DNA of 64,000 nt from Actinoplanes derwentensis (GCF_900104725.1 NZ_LT629758.1:6689001-6753000); one strand, 5' to 3'. Positions 15,474-23,685 are shown, counted from the stretch's first letter. The notes: generated by a model from the sequence alone, not told the origin. Translations and numbers: made by a program.

Positions 15474-15953
15474 TTAGCGCTCGTCGTCGTCGTCCTCCAG
15501 GGGCGCGGGGACAACACCGAGGTCATCGTCGACCGGCCCGCTCAACTGACGAAGAAGATCGGGTTCGGCATGGATCACGGCTGTCGCCTTCCAGCCACGG
15601 AGCAGGTCGGCGAGCACCGACCACTGTCCCAATTCCGCGGAGATCCGCGCCGCCCGGGTGAACTCGACGACGAATTGCGGGATGGACTCCGGCGGCAGAA
15701 GTCCGAGCCACGGAAACTCCTCGCTCAAGGATTCGGCAGCCGTCTCCGGAGACACGTGAGCAAGAAGATTTCGGAGGGCCCGGACCGTTGCGACGGCCCC
15801 CTCACCGGATGCTGCCATCCGGTCCTAGCGTGTCAGTAAGAGGTCGGCGCCATCACGACGACGAACCCGCACGTCGCCCGCATCAGCCAGCGCAGCGACG
15901 CCTTTAGGGTCACGCTGCAACTCGCTCCACTGCACTTCCTTGAGCTCCGGCAT
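15474..15953 (-). pseudogene. Phd-type antitoxin-like gene split by an in-frame TAG
   Basis: From an ATG at 15953 a 42-codon frame (starting MPELKEVQWSELQRDPKGVA and ending DGADLLLTR) stops at a TAG at 15827-15825. Two codons later, in the same frame, an ATG at 15818 continues a 114-codon frame with VRALRNLLAHVSPE, EFPWLGLLPPE and WSVLADLLRGWKATAVIHAE, ending in an acidic tail. From memory the intact family joins these parts directly (LLLTR followed by D/E-R), so the TAG is a nonsense mutation or a sequencing error. The N-terminal part is the Phd-like DNA-binding region. The downstream part could still be made from 15818. Confidence 0.65.
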
Positions 15954-16221
15954 GCTCTGAATCCTGAACTTCAGAACTATCCGCAAGGACGACGCTCGTC
16001 AGCGAGTCTCGCACTGGCAATGGTGATGTCGCCGATTCACTCTGAGGATCGAAATGGTTCGACAGGTGCCGAAGCAGTCCTCAGCCCCTTCAAGAGTCGC
16101 GGGACCGGGTGATCAGGGCGCGGCAAGGGGGACGTCCAGGATTCACGCTGGCGATCGAAAAAGGTCGACATGCGACGAAACAGGACACAGACTCGGGAGG
16201 AGCGGGAGTGGGAGGTGGACG

Positions 16222-16545
16222 ATGTCGCCCCGATATCAAGATGACGAGCACAACACCTGGGAGCTTGCTGAAGGGCTGCTTCAGCAAGCCAAAGCGATGA
16301 TGCGGGAAGCCGAGAGCGCGATGGAAGCCTGGCGCACCGGCAAGGAGATGAACCGGCTGCGGTGTGAGCGCCGTGGCATCAGTCAGTCCGACGCTGAGAT
16401 TCGTTATTCGGCGTCGGCGAACGCCAAGAACGCGATCACCAACAACAGCTTCCACGTCGGGCTCGCGACGATGTACTACAACGCCGCGTCCGCGAATTAC
16501 GCGCGTGCCCTGTATCTGCACGCGCGAGACGGAGCCCGTTTCTAG
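16222..16545 (+). CDS. Small helical AICE-associated protein
   Basis: The ATG at 16222 follows GGAGG (16211-16215) by six bases. The 107-residue product is helical: WELAEGLLQQAKAMMREAES, then RRGISQSDAEIRYSASANAK and a C-terminal LATMYYNAASANYARALYL. Proteins of this shape occur in actinomycete integrative elements next to regulators; no function is known. It marks the likely right end of the accessory region and converges on the next gene, the two stop codons overlapping in a CTAG. Confidence 0.6.
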   Translation: MSPRYQDDEHNTWELAEGLLQQAKAMMREAESAMEAWRTGKEMNRLRCERRGISQSDAEIRYSASANAKNAITNNSFHVGLATMYYNAASANYARALYLHARDGARF

Positions 16546-16718
16546 CTCTCGTCGAGGTCGACGGCGTCCTGCGTGGTGGCGGGCGGGCGGGGCGGGTCGG
16601 CCAGGGCGGGCGACGCGGGCACCGCGAGGGCGAGGCCGAGGACCGCGCCGGCGCCGATGAGGCGCAGGCCGGCGAGTGAGGCGGCGAGAGTTACGGGACG
16701 GCGTTCGGACTTCTCCAT
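16542..16718 (-). CDS. 58-residue secreted peptide/protein
   Basis: The ATG at 16718 is preceded by TAGGAG seven bases upstream. The product has a classical signal peptide: basic MEKSERRP, hydrophobic GLRLIGAGAVLGLALAVP, then ASPALA before DPPRPP as a probable cleavage site. The mature peptide is only about 20 residues (Pro-rich then DAVDLDES). The stop codon overlaps that of the convergent gene. Not in any family I know. Confidence 0.55.
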   Translation of the reverse strand: MEKSERRPVTLAASLAGLRLIGAGAVLGLALAVPASPALADPPRPPATTQDAVDLDES

Positions 16719-16802
16719 GCAGTTCTCCTAACCGGGCCGGGCCATCACGATGCCAGGCCAACCTGAGATACGGCTGTGCATGCGCCGGTGACGCCGGGCA
16801 CC

Positions 16803-18245
16803 ATGGACAGGGTGGAGATCGCGACCGAGACCGAGCGAAAATACGACGTTCCCGAAACGTTCGAGCTTCCTGACCTTGTCGGGGCCGGCGAGATCGCCGG
16901 CACTGACGGCGCTGAGACCCATGATCTCGACGCCACCTACTTCGACACCGACGACCTCCGGTTGATGAGAAATCGCCGGACTCTTCGCAGACGTAGCGGC
17001 GGTCACGACGCCGGCTGGCATCTGAAGACGCCGGGTGACGGGGTGGGCCGCACCGAGCACCGGCTGAACGGCGACAGCGAGACGGTGCCGGACGAACTGG
17101 TCGGCGTGGTCCGGGCGATCGTCCGGCGCAGCCCGCTGGCGCCGGTGGCCCGGCTGCGCACGCACCGGGTGGAGACACCGCTCAAGGACGCCGGGGGCCG
17201 GACTCTGGCGCTGGTCGCGCAGGATCAGGTCCGCGCGGAGTCCGCCGGGGTGGAGACCGTCTGGCAGGAGGTCGAGGTCGAGTTCGTCGCCGGTGACCCG
17301 GCGGTTCTCGACGAGGTGGAGCAGCGGTTGTTCGCCGCGGGCGCCAGCCCGGCCGAGGGCCCGTCGAAGGTGTCGCGGGCGCTGGCCGACCGCCTGGCCG
17401 CGGAGAAGGCGAAGGCCGAGGACTCCGGGAAAAAGGCCAAGCACAAGATCAACCCCGTGGCGGTGTACGTCGGGGAGCAGCGCGACGCGATCCTCGGCCA
17501 CGATCCGGGTGCTCGTCAGGGCGCGCCGCGTTCGGTGCACCAGATGCGGGTCGCCACCCGTCGTCTGCGCAGCACGCTGAAGACGTACCGGCGAAGTTTC
17601 GGAGAATCGGACCTGCGTGACGAGTTGCGCTGGCTGGCGGCGGTGCTGGGCGCGGTCCGCGATCCGCAGGTGCTGGAGGAGAAGCTGCTGGGCCTGGTGG
17701 AGGAGGCGGGGCCGGAGTTCGCGGCGGCCGCCGACCGGGTTCGGGCGCATCTGGATGACCGGATCGCGACGGGCCGGGCGGAGCTGGCGGAGGCCCTCGA
17801 CTCGGATCGCTACCTGGATCTGCTGGATCGGGTCGACGAGTTGGTGGCGCGCCGGCCGCGGACCGCTGACCCGGTGAAACGGGCGCGGAAGGTGCTGGCG
17901 AAAGCGGACGTGAAACTGGACGCGGCCCTGGAGTCCGGCGTCGAGGAGAAGATCCACGAGTCGCGCAAGGGCTTCAAACAGGCGCGGTACGCGGTCGAAG
18001 TGCTCGCCCCGGAGCAAGGCCGACCGGCGAAACGGCTGGTGAAGGCGCTTACCGCGTTGCAGGACGGGCTCGGCGCGTACCAGGATTCGAACGTCGCCCG
18101 TGGTGTGTTGCGGGAACTGGGTACGGACAGTTTCCACTTCGGAGTGCTGTACGGACGGCAGGAGCAGGTCGGCCGGGACGAGCTGGCGAAGGTGCCGGAG
18201 CTGGCCCGGAAGGCCCGCCGGCGGAAAGTTCGCCGAGTGTTCTGA
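16803..18245 (+). CDS. CYTH-CHAD domain protein (triphosphate tunnel / polyphosphate-associated)
   Basis: About 480 residues. The N-terminal CYTH domain (about 5-205) has the ExExK signature ETERK (Glu9, Glu11, Lys13) and YFDTDDLRL; such domains bind or hydrolyse triphosphates and polyphosphates. The C-terminal CHAD domain (about 225-480) has VHQMRVATRRLRSTLKTYR and repeated Arg/Lys/His residues that bind polyphosphate. The start at 16803 is the ATG of MDRVE; an upstream ATG at 16776 lacks support. The next gene, 45 bases on, is a PPK2 kinase, so the pair probably works on polyphosphate. Confidence 0.88.
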   Translation: MDRVEIATETERKYDVPETFELPDLVGAGEIAGTDGAETHDLDATYFDTDDLRLMRNRRTLRRRSGGHDAGWHLKTPGDGVGRTEHRLNGDSETVPDELVGVVRAIVRRSPLAPVARLRTHRVETPLKDAGGRTLALVAQDQVRAESAGVETVWQEVEVEFVAGDPAVLDEVEQRLFAAGASPAEGPSKVSRALADRLAAEKAKAEDSGKKAKHKINPVAVYVGEQRDAILGHDPGARQGAPRSVHQMRVATRRLRSTLKTYRRSFGESDLRDELRWLAAVLGAVRDPQVLEEKLLGLVEEAGPEFAAAADRVRAHLDDRIATGRAELAEALDSDRYLDLLDRVDELVARRPRTADPVKRARKVLAKADVKLDAALESGVEEKIHESRKGFKQARYAVEVLAPEQGRPAKRLVKALTALQDGLGAYQDSNVARGVLRELGTDSFHFGVLYGRQEQVGRDELAKVPELARKARRRKVRRVF

Positions 18246-18290
18246 TCTCTCTGGTTGTGGTCTTGGTTCACGCGGGTATGAATCGGAGTC

Positions 18291-19232
18291 ATGCAATCCG
18301 AGTTCGACTTACGGGCCACACCGCCCTATGAAGGTCCGATCGCCGAGCTGAACGGTTACCGGGTCGTCGACGACGAGGACGACGACCCGCGTCTGCTGAA
18401 CGCTGACGGCATGCCGGTCGACACCTGGCGCGAGGATTACCCGTACGACGAACGGCTGTCCCGTGCCGAGTACGACCACGACAAGCGCCTGCTCCAGATC
18501 GAGCTGCTGAAGCTGCAGAACTGGTGCAAGGACACCGGCGAGCGTCTGCTGATCTGTTTCGAAGGACGTGACGCGGCCGGCAAGGGCGGCACGATCAAGC
18601 GGTTCATGGAGCATCTGAACCCACGTGGCGCCCGGGTGGTGGCTCTGGAGAAGCCGAACCCGCGCGAAGAGAGCCAGTGGTACTACCAGCGCTACATCAA
18701 GCACCTGCCGGCGGCCGGGGAGATCGTGCTCTTCGACCGGTCGTACTACAACCGGGCCGGCGTGGAGCGGGTGATGGGCTTCTGCAACCGCAAGGAGTAC
18801 CTGGAGTTCCTGCGGCAGACCCCGGAACTGGAGCGGATGCTGGTCCGGTCCGGGATAAAGCTGGTCAAGTTCTGGTTCTCGGTGACGAAGGGTGAGCAGC
18901 GGACCCGGTTCGCGATCCGGCAGGTGGACCCGGTCCGGCAGTGGAAGCTGTCACCGATGGACCTGGCGTCGCTGGACCGGTGGGACGACTACACCGAGGC
19001 CAAGGAGGCGATGTTCTTCTACACCGACACCGCGGACGCCCCGTGGACGGTGGTGAAGAGCAACGACAAGAAGCGGGCCCGGCTGGCGGCGATGCGGTAC
19101 GTGCTGAACCGTTTCCCGTACCACGGCAAAGACCCGGAGGTCGTCTCCGCGCCGGACCCGCAGATCCTCGGCCCGGCCTCACTCGTGGTCGAGAACACCG
19201 AGGACTCGCCGCTGATATTCCCGCGCCTCTAG
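18291..19232 (+). CDS. ppk2: Polyphosphate kinase 2 family protein
   Basis: A 313-residue kinase. Walker A-like FEGRDAAGKGGTIKRF is followed by the lid region EKPNPREESQWYYQRY and Walker B-like IVLFDRSYYNRAGVE; WFSVTKGEQRTRF and the YTDTADAPWTVV segments are also family features. PPK2 enzymes transfer phosphate between polyphosphate and nucleotides, usually favouring nucleotide synthesis from polyphosphate. Single-domain length fits the class I group. It follows the CYTH-CHAD gene on the same strand. Confidence 0.92.
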   Translation: MQSEFDLRATPPYEGPIAELNGYRVVDDEDDDPRLLNADGMPVDTWREDYPYDERLSRAEYDHDKRLLQIELLKLQNWCKDTGERLLICFEGRDAAGKGGTIKRFMEHLNPRGARVVALEKPNPREESQWYYQRYIKHLPAAGEIVLFDRSYYNRAGVERVMGFCNRKEYLEFLRQTPELERMLVRSGIKLVKFWFSVTKGEQRTRFAIRQVDPVRQWKLSPMDLASLDRWDDYTEAKEAMFFYTDTADAPWTVVKSNDKKRARLAAMRYVLNRFPYHGKDPEVVSAPDPQILGPASLVVENTEDSPLIFPRL

Positions 19233-19307
19233 GTGATTCAAAATCATTGGCGCCCTCTCCTGATCGTGGATAACGTGGCCGTACACGTGAAGGGAGGTGG
19301 TCCAGAG

Positions 19308-19363
19308 TTGAGTAGCACTGGGACTCGTGAGGTGGCTGTCCGCTAGCCGCTGTCCTTGACAGC
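19308..19363 (+). promoter_or_regulatory. Candidate leader peptide ORF with overlapping attenuator-type hairpin
   Basis: A very strong ribosome site (AGGGAGGTGG, 19291-19300) lies seven bases before TTG at 19308, which opens a 12-codon frame ([12 protein letters not shown]) ending in TAG at 19344-19346. GCTGTC occurs at 19335-19340 (inside the frame) and at 19349-19354; either could pair with GACAGC at 19358-19363, which is followed by a T-rich tract. This is the layout of a translation-controlled attenuator or simply the ppk2 terminator. The regulated gene would be rnz. Inference. Confidence 0.35.
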
Positions 19364-19427
19364 TTTGGTTGTTTTAAAAGAAGTCGAGACCGTGTGGCAG
19401 CGGCCCGGCAAAACCAGACAGCCACCC

Positions 19428-19494
19428 GACCCCTGGGGATCCGGCCTAGTCCGACCGGACCTCGCTGCTTGCGGCGAGGAAATCCCCAGGGGTC
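19428..19494 (+). ncRNA. Candidate three-way-junction RNA upstream of rnz
   Basis: GACCCCTGGGGAT (19428-19440) and ATCCCCAGGGGTC (19482-19494) form a perfect 13-bp outer stem. Inside are two further hairpins: CCGG (19441-19444) with CCGG (19455-19458), and CCTCGC (19460-19465) with GCGAGG (19474-19479). The structure ends 22 bases before the rnz start, so it could control rnz, an enzyme that itself recognises tRNA-like folds. It could also be a small mobile repeat. Structure read directly; role unknown. Confidence 0.45.
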
Positions 19495-19516
19495 GCTTCA
19501 TTTCCGGGAGTTCAAG

Positions 19517-20410
19517 ATGCGCGAGTTGGTGGTGCTGGGCACTGCTAGCCAGGTTCCCACCCGGCATCGCAACCACAACGGGTACCTGCTGCGCTGGGAC
19601 GACGAGGTGATCCTCTTCGATCCGGGCGAGGGCACCCAGCGGCAGATGCTGCTGGCCGGAGCCCCGATGACCCCGCTCAAACGGATCTGTATCACCCACT
19701 TCCACGGCGATCACAGCCTCGGCCTGCCCGGCATCCTGCAGCGCATCTCGCTGGACCGGGTCCCGCATCCGGTGGCGGTCCACTATCCGGCCGGTGGCCA
19801 GGAGTTCTACGACCGTCTGCGGCACGCCACCAGCTACTGGGACAACGCCGAGATCGTGGCGGAGCCGGTCGGCGCCGGATTCACGGTGGAGACCTCAGCG
19901 GGGCGCCTCACCGCGCTGCCGCTGGCACATTCGATCGAGACGTACGGGTACCGCCTCACCGAACCCGACTCCCGCCGGATGGTTCCCACCCTGCTGGCCG
20001 AGCGTGGTGTCAAGGGCCCGGCCGTCGGTGAGTTGCAGCGGGCCGGGCGGCTCGGCGACGTGACGATCGAGCAGGTCAGCGAGGCCCGCCCCGGTCAGAG
20101 TTTCGCCTTCGTGATGGACACCGGCCTGTGCGACAACGTCTTCGAACTGGCCCGGGGTGTCGACATGCTGGTGATCGAGTCGACCTTCCTGGCCCAGGAC
20201 GCCGAGATGGCCGCCCAGGTCGGGCACCTGACGGCGGGGCAGGCGGCCGTGGTGGCGCGCGAGTCCGGCGTACGCAAGCTGGTCCTGACGCATTTCTCGC
20301 AACGCTATCCGGACCCGGACCGCTTCCTGGAGGAAGCCGCCAAGGAGTTCGACGGCCCGGTGGTGCTCGCCGAGGATCTGCTGCGCGTGCCGGTGCCGCC
20401 GCGGGGCTAA
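19517..20410 (+). CDS. rnz: Ribonuclease Z-type metallo-beta-lactamase-fold protein
   Basis: 297 residues from the ATG at 19517, chosen because GGGAG lies just upstream. It has the zinc motif [11 protein letters not shown] (HxHxDH), an N-terminal [19 protein letters not shown] as in RNase [13 protein letters not shown], later [23 protein letters not shown] and [10 protein letters not shown]. RNase Z trims tRNA 3' ends. It follows the structured region at 19308-19494 and is nine bases upstream of a GNAT gene. Confidence 0.85.
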   Translation: MRELVVLGTASQVPTRHRNHNGYLLRWDDEVILFDPGEGTQRQMLLAGAPMTPLKRICITHFHGDHSLGLPGILQRISLDRVPHPVAVHYPAGGQEFYDRLRHATSYWDNAEIVAEPVGAGFTVETSAGRLTALPLAHSIETYGYRLTEPDSRRMVPTLLAERGVKGPAVGELQRAGRLGDVTIEQVSEARPGQSFAFVMDTGLCDNVFELARGVDMLVIESTFLAQDAEMAAQVGHLTAGQAAVVARESGVRKLVLTHFSQRYPDPDRFLEEAAKEFDGPVVLAEDLLRVPVPPRG

Positions 20411-20419
20411 CGTCAGACC

Positions 20420-20929
20420 ATGACCGTTCTGATCCGCCCGGCTGATGACGGGGACGTGCTTGCGGTGGGTGCGTTGCACCATCGTTCGCGGGCCGCCGCC
20501 TACGCGCATCTGATCCCGTCCGAGACGTTCGCCGCCCGTGGTCCGGAGGCGATGGGTGCCTGGTGGCAGGAGCGCTGGAAGTGGGAACGGGACTCGCACC
20601 GGATGACCGTCGCCGTCGACGACGGTGAGCTGGCCGGATTCACCTATGTGGGCCCGAGTGAGACGCCGGGCGCGGTCGAGTTGTACGCGATCCACGTCGC
20701 CCCGGACCGGGTCGGCACCGGGGTCGGCCGGCAGTTGATGGCACACGCGCTGACCGAGTTGGCCCAGTTGGGCGAGGCTCGGGCGGTGCTGTGGGTGTTG
20801 ACCGACAACCCGATAGCGCGGCGCTTCTACGAGCATGGCGGCTGGAAACCGGACGGCGAGACCAGGACCGCCCCGGTCAACGACCGAGATCTTCCCCAAC
20901 TGCGCTACTCCCGCGCTCTGATTTCTTAA
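20420..20929 (+). CDS. GNAT-family N-acetyltransferase
   Basis: A 169-residue acetyltransferase: LIRPADDGDVLAV at the start, the acetyl-CoA-binding motif A VAPDRVGTGVGRQLMAHAL, and motif B LWVLTDNPIARRFYEHGGW. The substrate is not predictable. It begins nine bases after rnz and is probably co-transcribed. Its last codons lie in a 29-bp tandem duplication. Confidence 0.85.
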   Translation: MTVLIRPADDGDVLAVGALHHRSRAAAYAHLIPSETFAARGPEAMGAWWQERWKWERDSHRMTVAVDDGELAGFTYVGPSETPGAVELYAIHVAPDRVGTGVGRQLMAHALTELAQLGEARAVLWVLTDNPIARRFYEHGGWKPDGETRTAPVNDRDLPQLRYSRALIS

Positions 20930-20959
20930 AGCGCTACTCCCGCGCTCTGATTTCTTAAA
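20902..20959. repeat. 29-bp exact tandem duplication across the GNAT stop codon
   Basis: The unit beginning GCGCTACTCCCGCGC and ending TTTCTTAAA occurs at 20902-20930 and again at 20931-20959 with no mismatch. The first copy encodes the last residues and stop of the GNAT gene. Exact identity suggests a recent slippage event. Confidence 0.9.
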
Positions 20960-20972
20960 GATCTGATTCCCA

Positions 20973-21134
20973 GACTGCTGTCGAGAAGACCACTCGACAA
21001 CAGTCCAACACCATCCGGTCACGGAACGCCTGCCGCGGTGGGGTGCGGCAGACGTTCCGTGACCTTGCTGGTGGGGCGGGAACACGCGACCGAGTGAATG
21101 CGGGGGAACCTGTGATCGCGTGTTCCCGCCCACC
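20973..21134 (-). other. Three successive long hairpins
   Basis: Hairpin 1: 20973-20985 with 20993-21005 (13 positions, one C-A mismatch). Hairpin 2: 21017-21036 with 21045-21064 (20 positions, one C-A mismatch). Hairpin 3: 21070-21089 with 21116-21134 (19 pairs and one bulged G). In hairpins 1 and 2 the mismatch becomes a G-U pair on the minus strand, so minus-strand RNA would be fully paired. They lie between the convergent GNAT gene and the gene at 21353-21688, so they may be strong terminators or a structured RNA. From 21135 to 21352 I see no gene. Confidence 0.55.
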
Positions 21135-21352
21135 GCCCCGCCCGAACCGGATGCGCCTGGCCGGAGGCGCTCGATCAGCGGAGGCGTGCCGATCTGGGAT
21201 CCGGTTCTGGAACGGGTCTGGGCGCGGGATATCGGAACGCTGGCGGGGCGAACCGATGTCACCGCTGGGCGACGTCGCCCGGGCCGGGAAGCCGTGCTTG
21301 CCGGGGGACGGTCAAGCATCTTCAGCGACGTCGTGTATCTAGCTTCTAAGGA

Positions 21353-21688
21353 TCAACTGCCGTCACGCCGGTACCTCCGGAAGTCGTCGTTGCGGTGGTG
21401 CGGGCCGGTGGCGTACCGGTTTCCGATCTCCTCCACTCCGGACCGTCGTCCGGGGAGTTCCCGCATGCTGTTCAGGTCGTGCCGCATCGTCCACACGTCG
21501 CGCCAGGGACGGCGTGCCACCGCCTCGGCACGTTCGGCCAGCTTCCGGGCCGAACAGGGCCAACGCCAACCGCACCAGTCGCATCTACCGTCCGGGCCGG
21601 CGGTGTGCCGCCCGAGCATCTGCTGTGCGTCCCGCCACAACAGACGGTCCACGATGCCGGCGGGTGCCGAATCGTCGACGTCGACCAT
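21353..21688 (-). CDS. Conserved actinobacterial hypothetical with a CxxC...C cluster
   Basis: 111 residues. Features: an N-terminal helix (GIVDRLLWRDAQQMLGRH), a cysteine cluster CDWCGWRWPCSARKLAERA (C-x2-C-x5-C), and a basic tail. The cluster resembles the one in the AICE protein at 4863-5240, and similar small proteins occur in many Micromonosporaceae. It may bind zinc. Function unknown. It is monocistronic, with hairpins downstream and about 200 bases without a gene upstream. Confidence 0.65.
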   Translation of the reverse strand: MVDVDDSAPAGIVDRLLWRDAQQMLGRHTAGPDGRCDWCGWRWPCSARKLAERAEAVARRPWRDVWTMRHDLNSMRELPGRRSGVEEIGNRYATGPHHRNDDFRRYRRDGS

Positions 21689-21851
21689 CCCTACCCCTTT
21701 GTCCGCTTCGCCTTCACCTGATCAGTCCACTTAGTCCACTTCGTTCGGGAGGGGCCGATAGCACCGTCCCGACACATACAACCGCGACGGACCACGACCC
21801 GGTCGGACTGTCTGTGCGACTGCGACGACTATCAGTGACGAGCACAGCGTT

Positions 21852-21883
21852 CGGCCCCGCTTCGCGGCTGCGAAGCGGGGCCG
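21852..21883 (-). terminator. 14-bp perfect hairpin terminator after cbs
   Basis: CGGCCCCGCTTCGC (21852-21865) pairs with GCGAAGCGGGGCCG (21870-21883) around a four-base loop, 12 bases beyond the cbs stop codon. Confidence 0.75.
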
Positions 21884-21895
21884 GGAACGGGTGGC

Positions 21896-23254
21896 CTAGC
21901 TCAGGTGGGCCAACAGATCCTGCCTGGTCAGGACGCCGGCGGGCTTGCCGTCGACCAGGACCATCGCGGCATCGGCTTTCTCCAGGAGACCGACCGCCTC
22001 GGCGACCGGCTCACCGCCACCGATCATCGGCAGCGGGTCACCCATGTGCCGTTCGATGGTGTCGTGCAGGTGGGCCTGGCCGGTGAAGAGCGCGTCGAGC
22101 AGCGCCTTCTCCGAGATCGAACCGGCGACCTCACCGGTGACGACCGGCGGCTCGGCTTTCAGGACGGGGAGCTGGCTGACGCCGTACTCCCGCATGTAGT
22201 CGATGGCGTCGCGCACCGTCTCGGTCGGGTGCACGTGGATCAGCGGCGGGATGCCCTCCGCCTTGCCGGCCAGGGCGTCGGCCACGGTCGGTGTGCCCTC
22301 CTGCGTGCGGAGGAACCCGTACCGCGCCATCCATTTGTCGTTGAAGATCTTCGAGAGGTAACCACGGCCACCGTCGGGCAGCAGCACCACGATCACGTCG
22401 TCCGGACCGGCCTTGCGGGCCACCTCGAGCGCGGCCACCACGGCCATCCCGCACGAGCCGCCGACCAGCAGACCCTCCTCGCGGGCGAGGCGGCGGGTCA
22501 TCTCGAAGGAGTCCGAGTCGCTGACCTCGATCACCTCGTCGGTGACACTGGTGTCGTACGCGGTGGGCCAGAAATCCTCGCCCACACCCTCGACCAGGTA
22601 CGGCCGGCCGGTCCCGCCGGAGTAGACGGAACCCTCCGGGTCGGCGCCGATGACGCGCACCTCGCCCTGCTCCTTGAGGTAGCGCCCGACACCGGTGATG
22701 GTGCCGCCGGTACCGACGCCCGCGACGAAGTGGGTGATCTTCCCGCCGGTCTGCTCCCAGAGCTCGGGGCCGGTCTGTTCGTAGTGCGAGCGTGGGTTCG
22801 CCGGGTTGCTGTACTGGTCCGGCTTCCAAGCGCCCGGGATGTCCCGGGTGAGCTTGTCGGAGACGTTGTAGTAGGAGCGGGGGTCCTCCGGGGCGACGGC
22901 GGTCGGGCAGACGACCACTTCCGCGCCGTACGCCCGGAGCACGTTCTGTTTGTCCTCACTGACCTTGTCGGGGCAGACGAAGACACACTTGTAACCGCGG
23001 AGCTGTGCCACGAGAGCCAGGCCGACACCGGTGTTTCCACTGGTCGGCTCGACGATCGTGCCGCCCGGTTTGAGCAGGCCCGCTTCCTCGGCGTCCTGCA
23101 CCATCCGTAACGCGATCCGGTCCTTGACCGAGCCACCGGGGTTCATGTACTCGACCTTGGCCAGCACTGTGGCACTTATGCCGTCGGTCACGCTGTTGAG
23201 TCGGACCAGCGGAGTGTTACCGATGATCTCGACGACGTTGTCGTAATAGCGCAC
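21896..23254 (-). CDS. cbs: Cystathionine beta-synthase
   Basis: A 452-residue PLP enzyme that joins serine (or O-acetylserine) and homocysteine. The N-terminal catalytic domain has IGNTPLVRLN, the PLP lysine in MNPGGSVKDRIA, the phosphate loop TSGNTGVGLA and VAGVGTGGTITGVGRYL. The C-terminal part (about 330-452) holds two CBS domains (VRDAIDYMREYGVSQLPVLK; MVLVDGKPAGVLTRQDLLAHL), typical regulatory modules. It follows the DUF1232 gene by three bases, so the two form an operon. Confidence 0.93.
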   Translation of the reverse strand: MRYYDNVVEIIGNTPLVRLNSVTDGISATVLAKVEYMNPGGSVKDRIALRMVQDAEEAGLLKPGGTIVEPTSGNTGVGLALVAQLRGYKCVFVCPDKVSEDKQNVLRAYGAEVVVCPTAVAPEDPRSYYNVSDKLTRDIPGAWKPDQYSNPANPRSHYEQTGPELWEQTGGKITHFVAGVGTGGTITGVGRYLKEQGEVRVIGADPEGSVYSGGTGRPYLVEGVGEDFWPTAYDTSVTDEVIEVSDSDSFEMTRRLAREEGLLVGGSCGMAVVAALEVARKAGPDDVIVVLLPDGGRGYLSKIFNDKWMARYGFLRTQEGTPTVADALAGKAEGIPPLIHVHPTETVRDAIDYMREYGVSQLPVLKAEPPVVTGEVAGSISEKALLDALFTGQAHLHDTIERHMGDPLPMIGGGEPVAEAVGLLEKADAAMVLVDGKPAGVLTRQDLLAHLS

Positions 23255-23257
23255 GAC

Positions 23258-23602
23258 TCACTTTACGCCCAGCGTCGGCCCGGTCCTCTCCCACTCCAGG
23301 AACCGCTCGGTCTCACTGAGGATCGTGCCGGCCAGCCAGGTGACCGCGACCGCGTCGTCGATCAGGCCGAACACCCAGAGAAACATCTCCGGGACGGCAT
23401 CGATCGGGGACACCACATAGGCAGTGGCGGCCGCCATCAACGCCAGGCGCATGCCCCCGTCGTACTCCCCCTTGGCGGTGGCCCGCATCATCCGTGGCAG
23501 GGCACCGAGCCGCTGGCCCAGCGAGGGCCCACCCCGGGTGCCCGAGCCGAGTGCTCGCGCCAGCGCGGTGAACGCCGCCGCGCGTTTCAAAGTCTTGGCC
23601 AT
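23258..23602 (-). CDS. DUF1232 (YkvA-like) membrane protein
   Basis: 114 residues from an ATG at 23602 with a GAGAGGGG site eight bases upstream; a longer reading lacks one. It has the DUF1232 signature YVVSPIDAVPEMFLWVFGLIDDAVAV with a hydrophobic LALMAAATAYVV before it. Function unknown. First gene of an operon with cbs. Confidence 0.78.
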   Translation of the reverse strand: MAKTLKRAAAFTALARALGSGTRGGPSLGQRLGALPRMMRATAKGEYDGGMRLALMAAATAYVVSPIDAVPEMFLWVFGLIDDAVAVTWLAGTILSETERFLEWERTGPTLGVK

Positions 23603-23634
23603 CAATGTTCCCCTCTCCGCCACTCAAGCATGAC

Positions 23635-23685
23635 GTGGCTGCGCCAGAATTGCCCTCTCGGGGATGTGGCTACGCCAGAAAAGCC
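23635..23685. repeat. 20-bp imperfect direct repeat between divergent genes
   Basis: GTGGCTGCGCCAGAATTGCC (23635-23654) and GTGGCTACGCCAGAAAAGCC (23666-23685) match at 17 of 20 positions, 31 bases apart (about three helical turns). They lie between the DUF1232-cbs operon and the SGNH gene, so they could be paired regulator sites. Confidence 0.55.

Noticed and set aside
19356..19384. TTGACA as a promoter -35 for rnz
   Set aside because: No acceptable -10 hexamer lies 16-18 bases downstream, and the bases fit better as part of the GCTGTC/GACAGC hairpin.
21120..21734. 204-codon plus-strand frame opposite the CxxC gene at 21353-21688
   Set aside because: The minus frame has a coherent Cys cluster and family-like start; the plus translation is low-complexity Arg/Ser/Pro.
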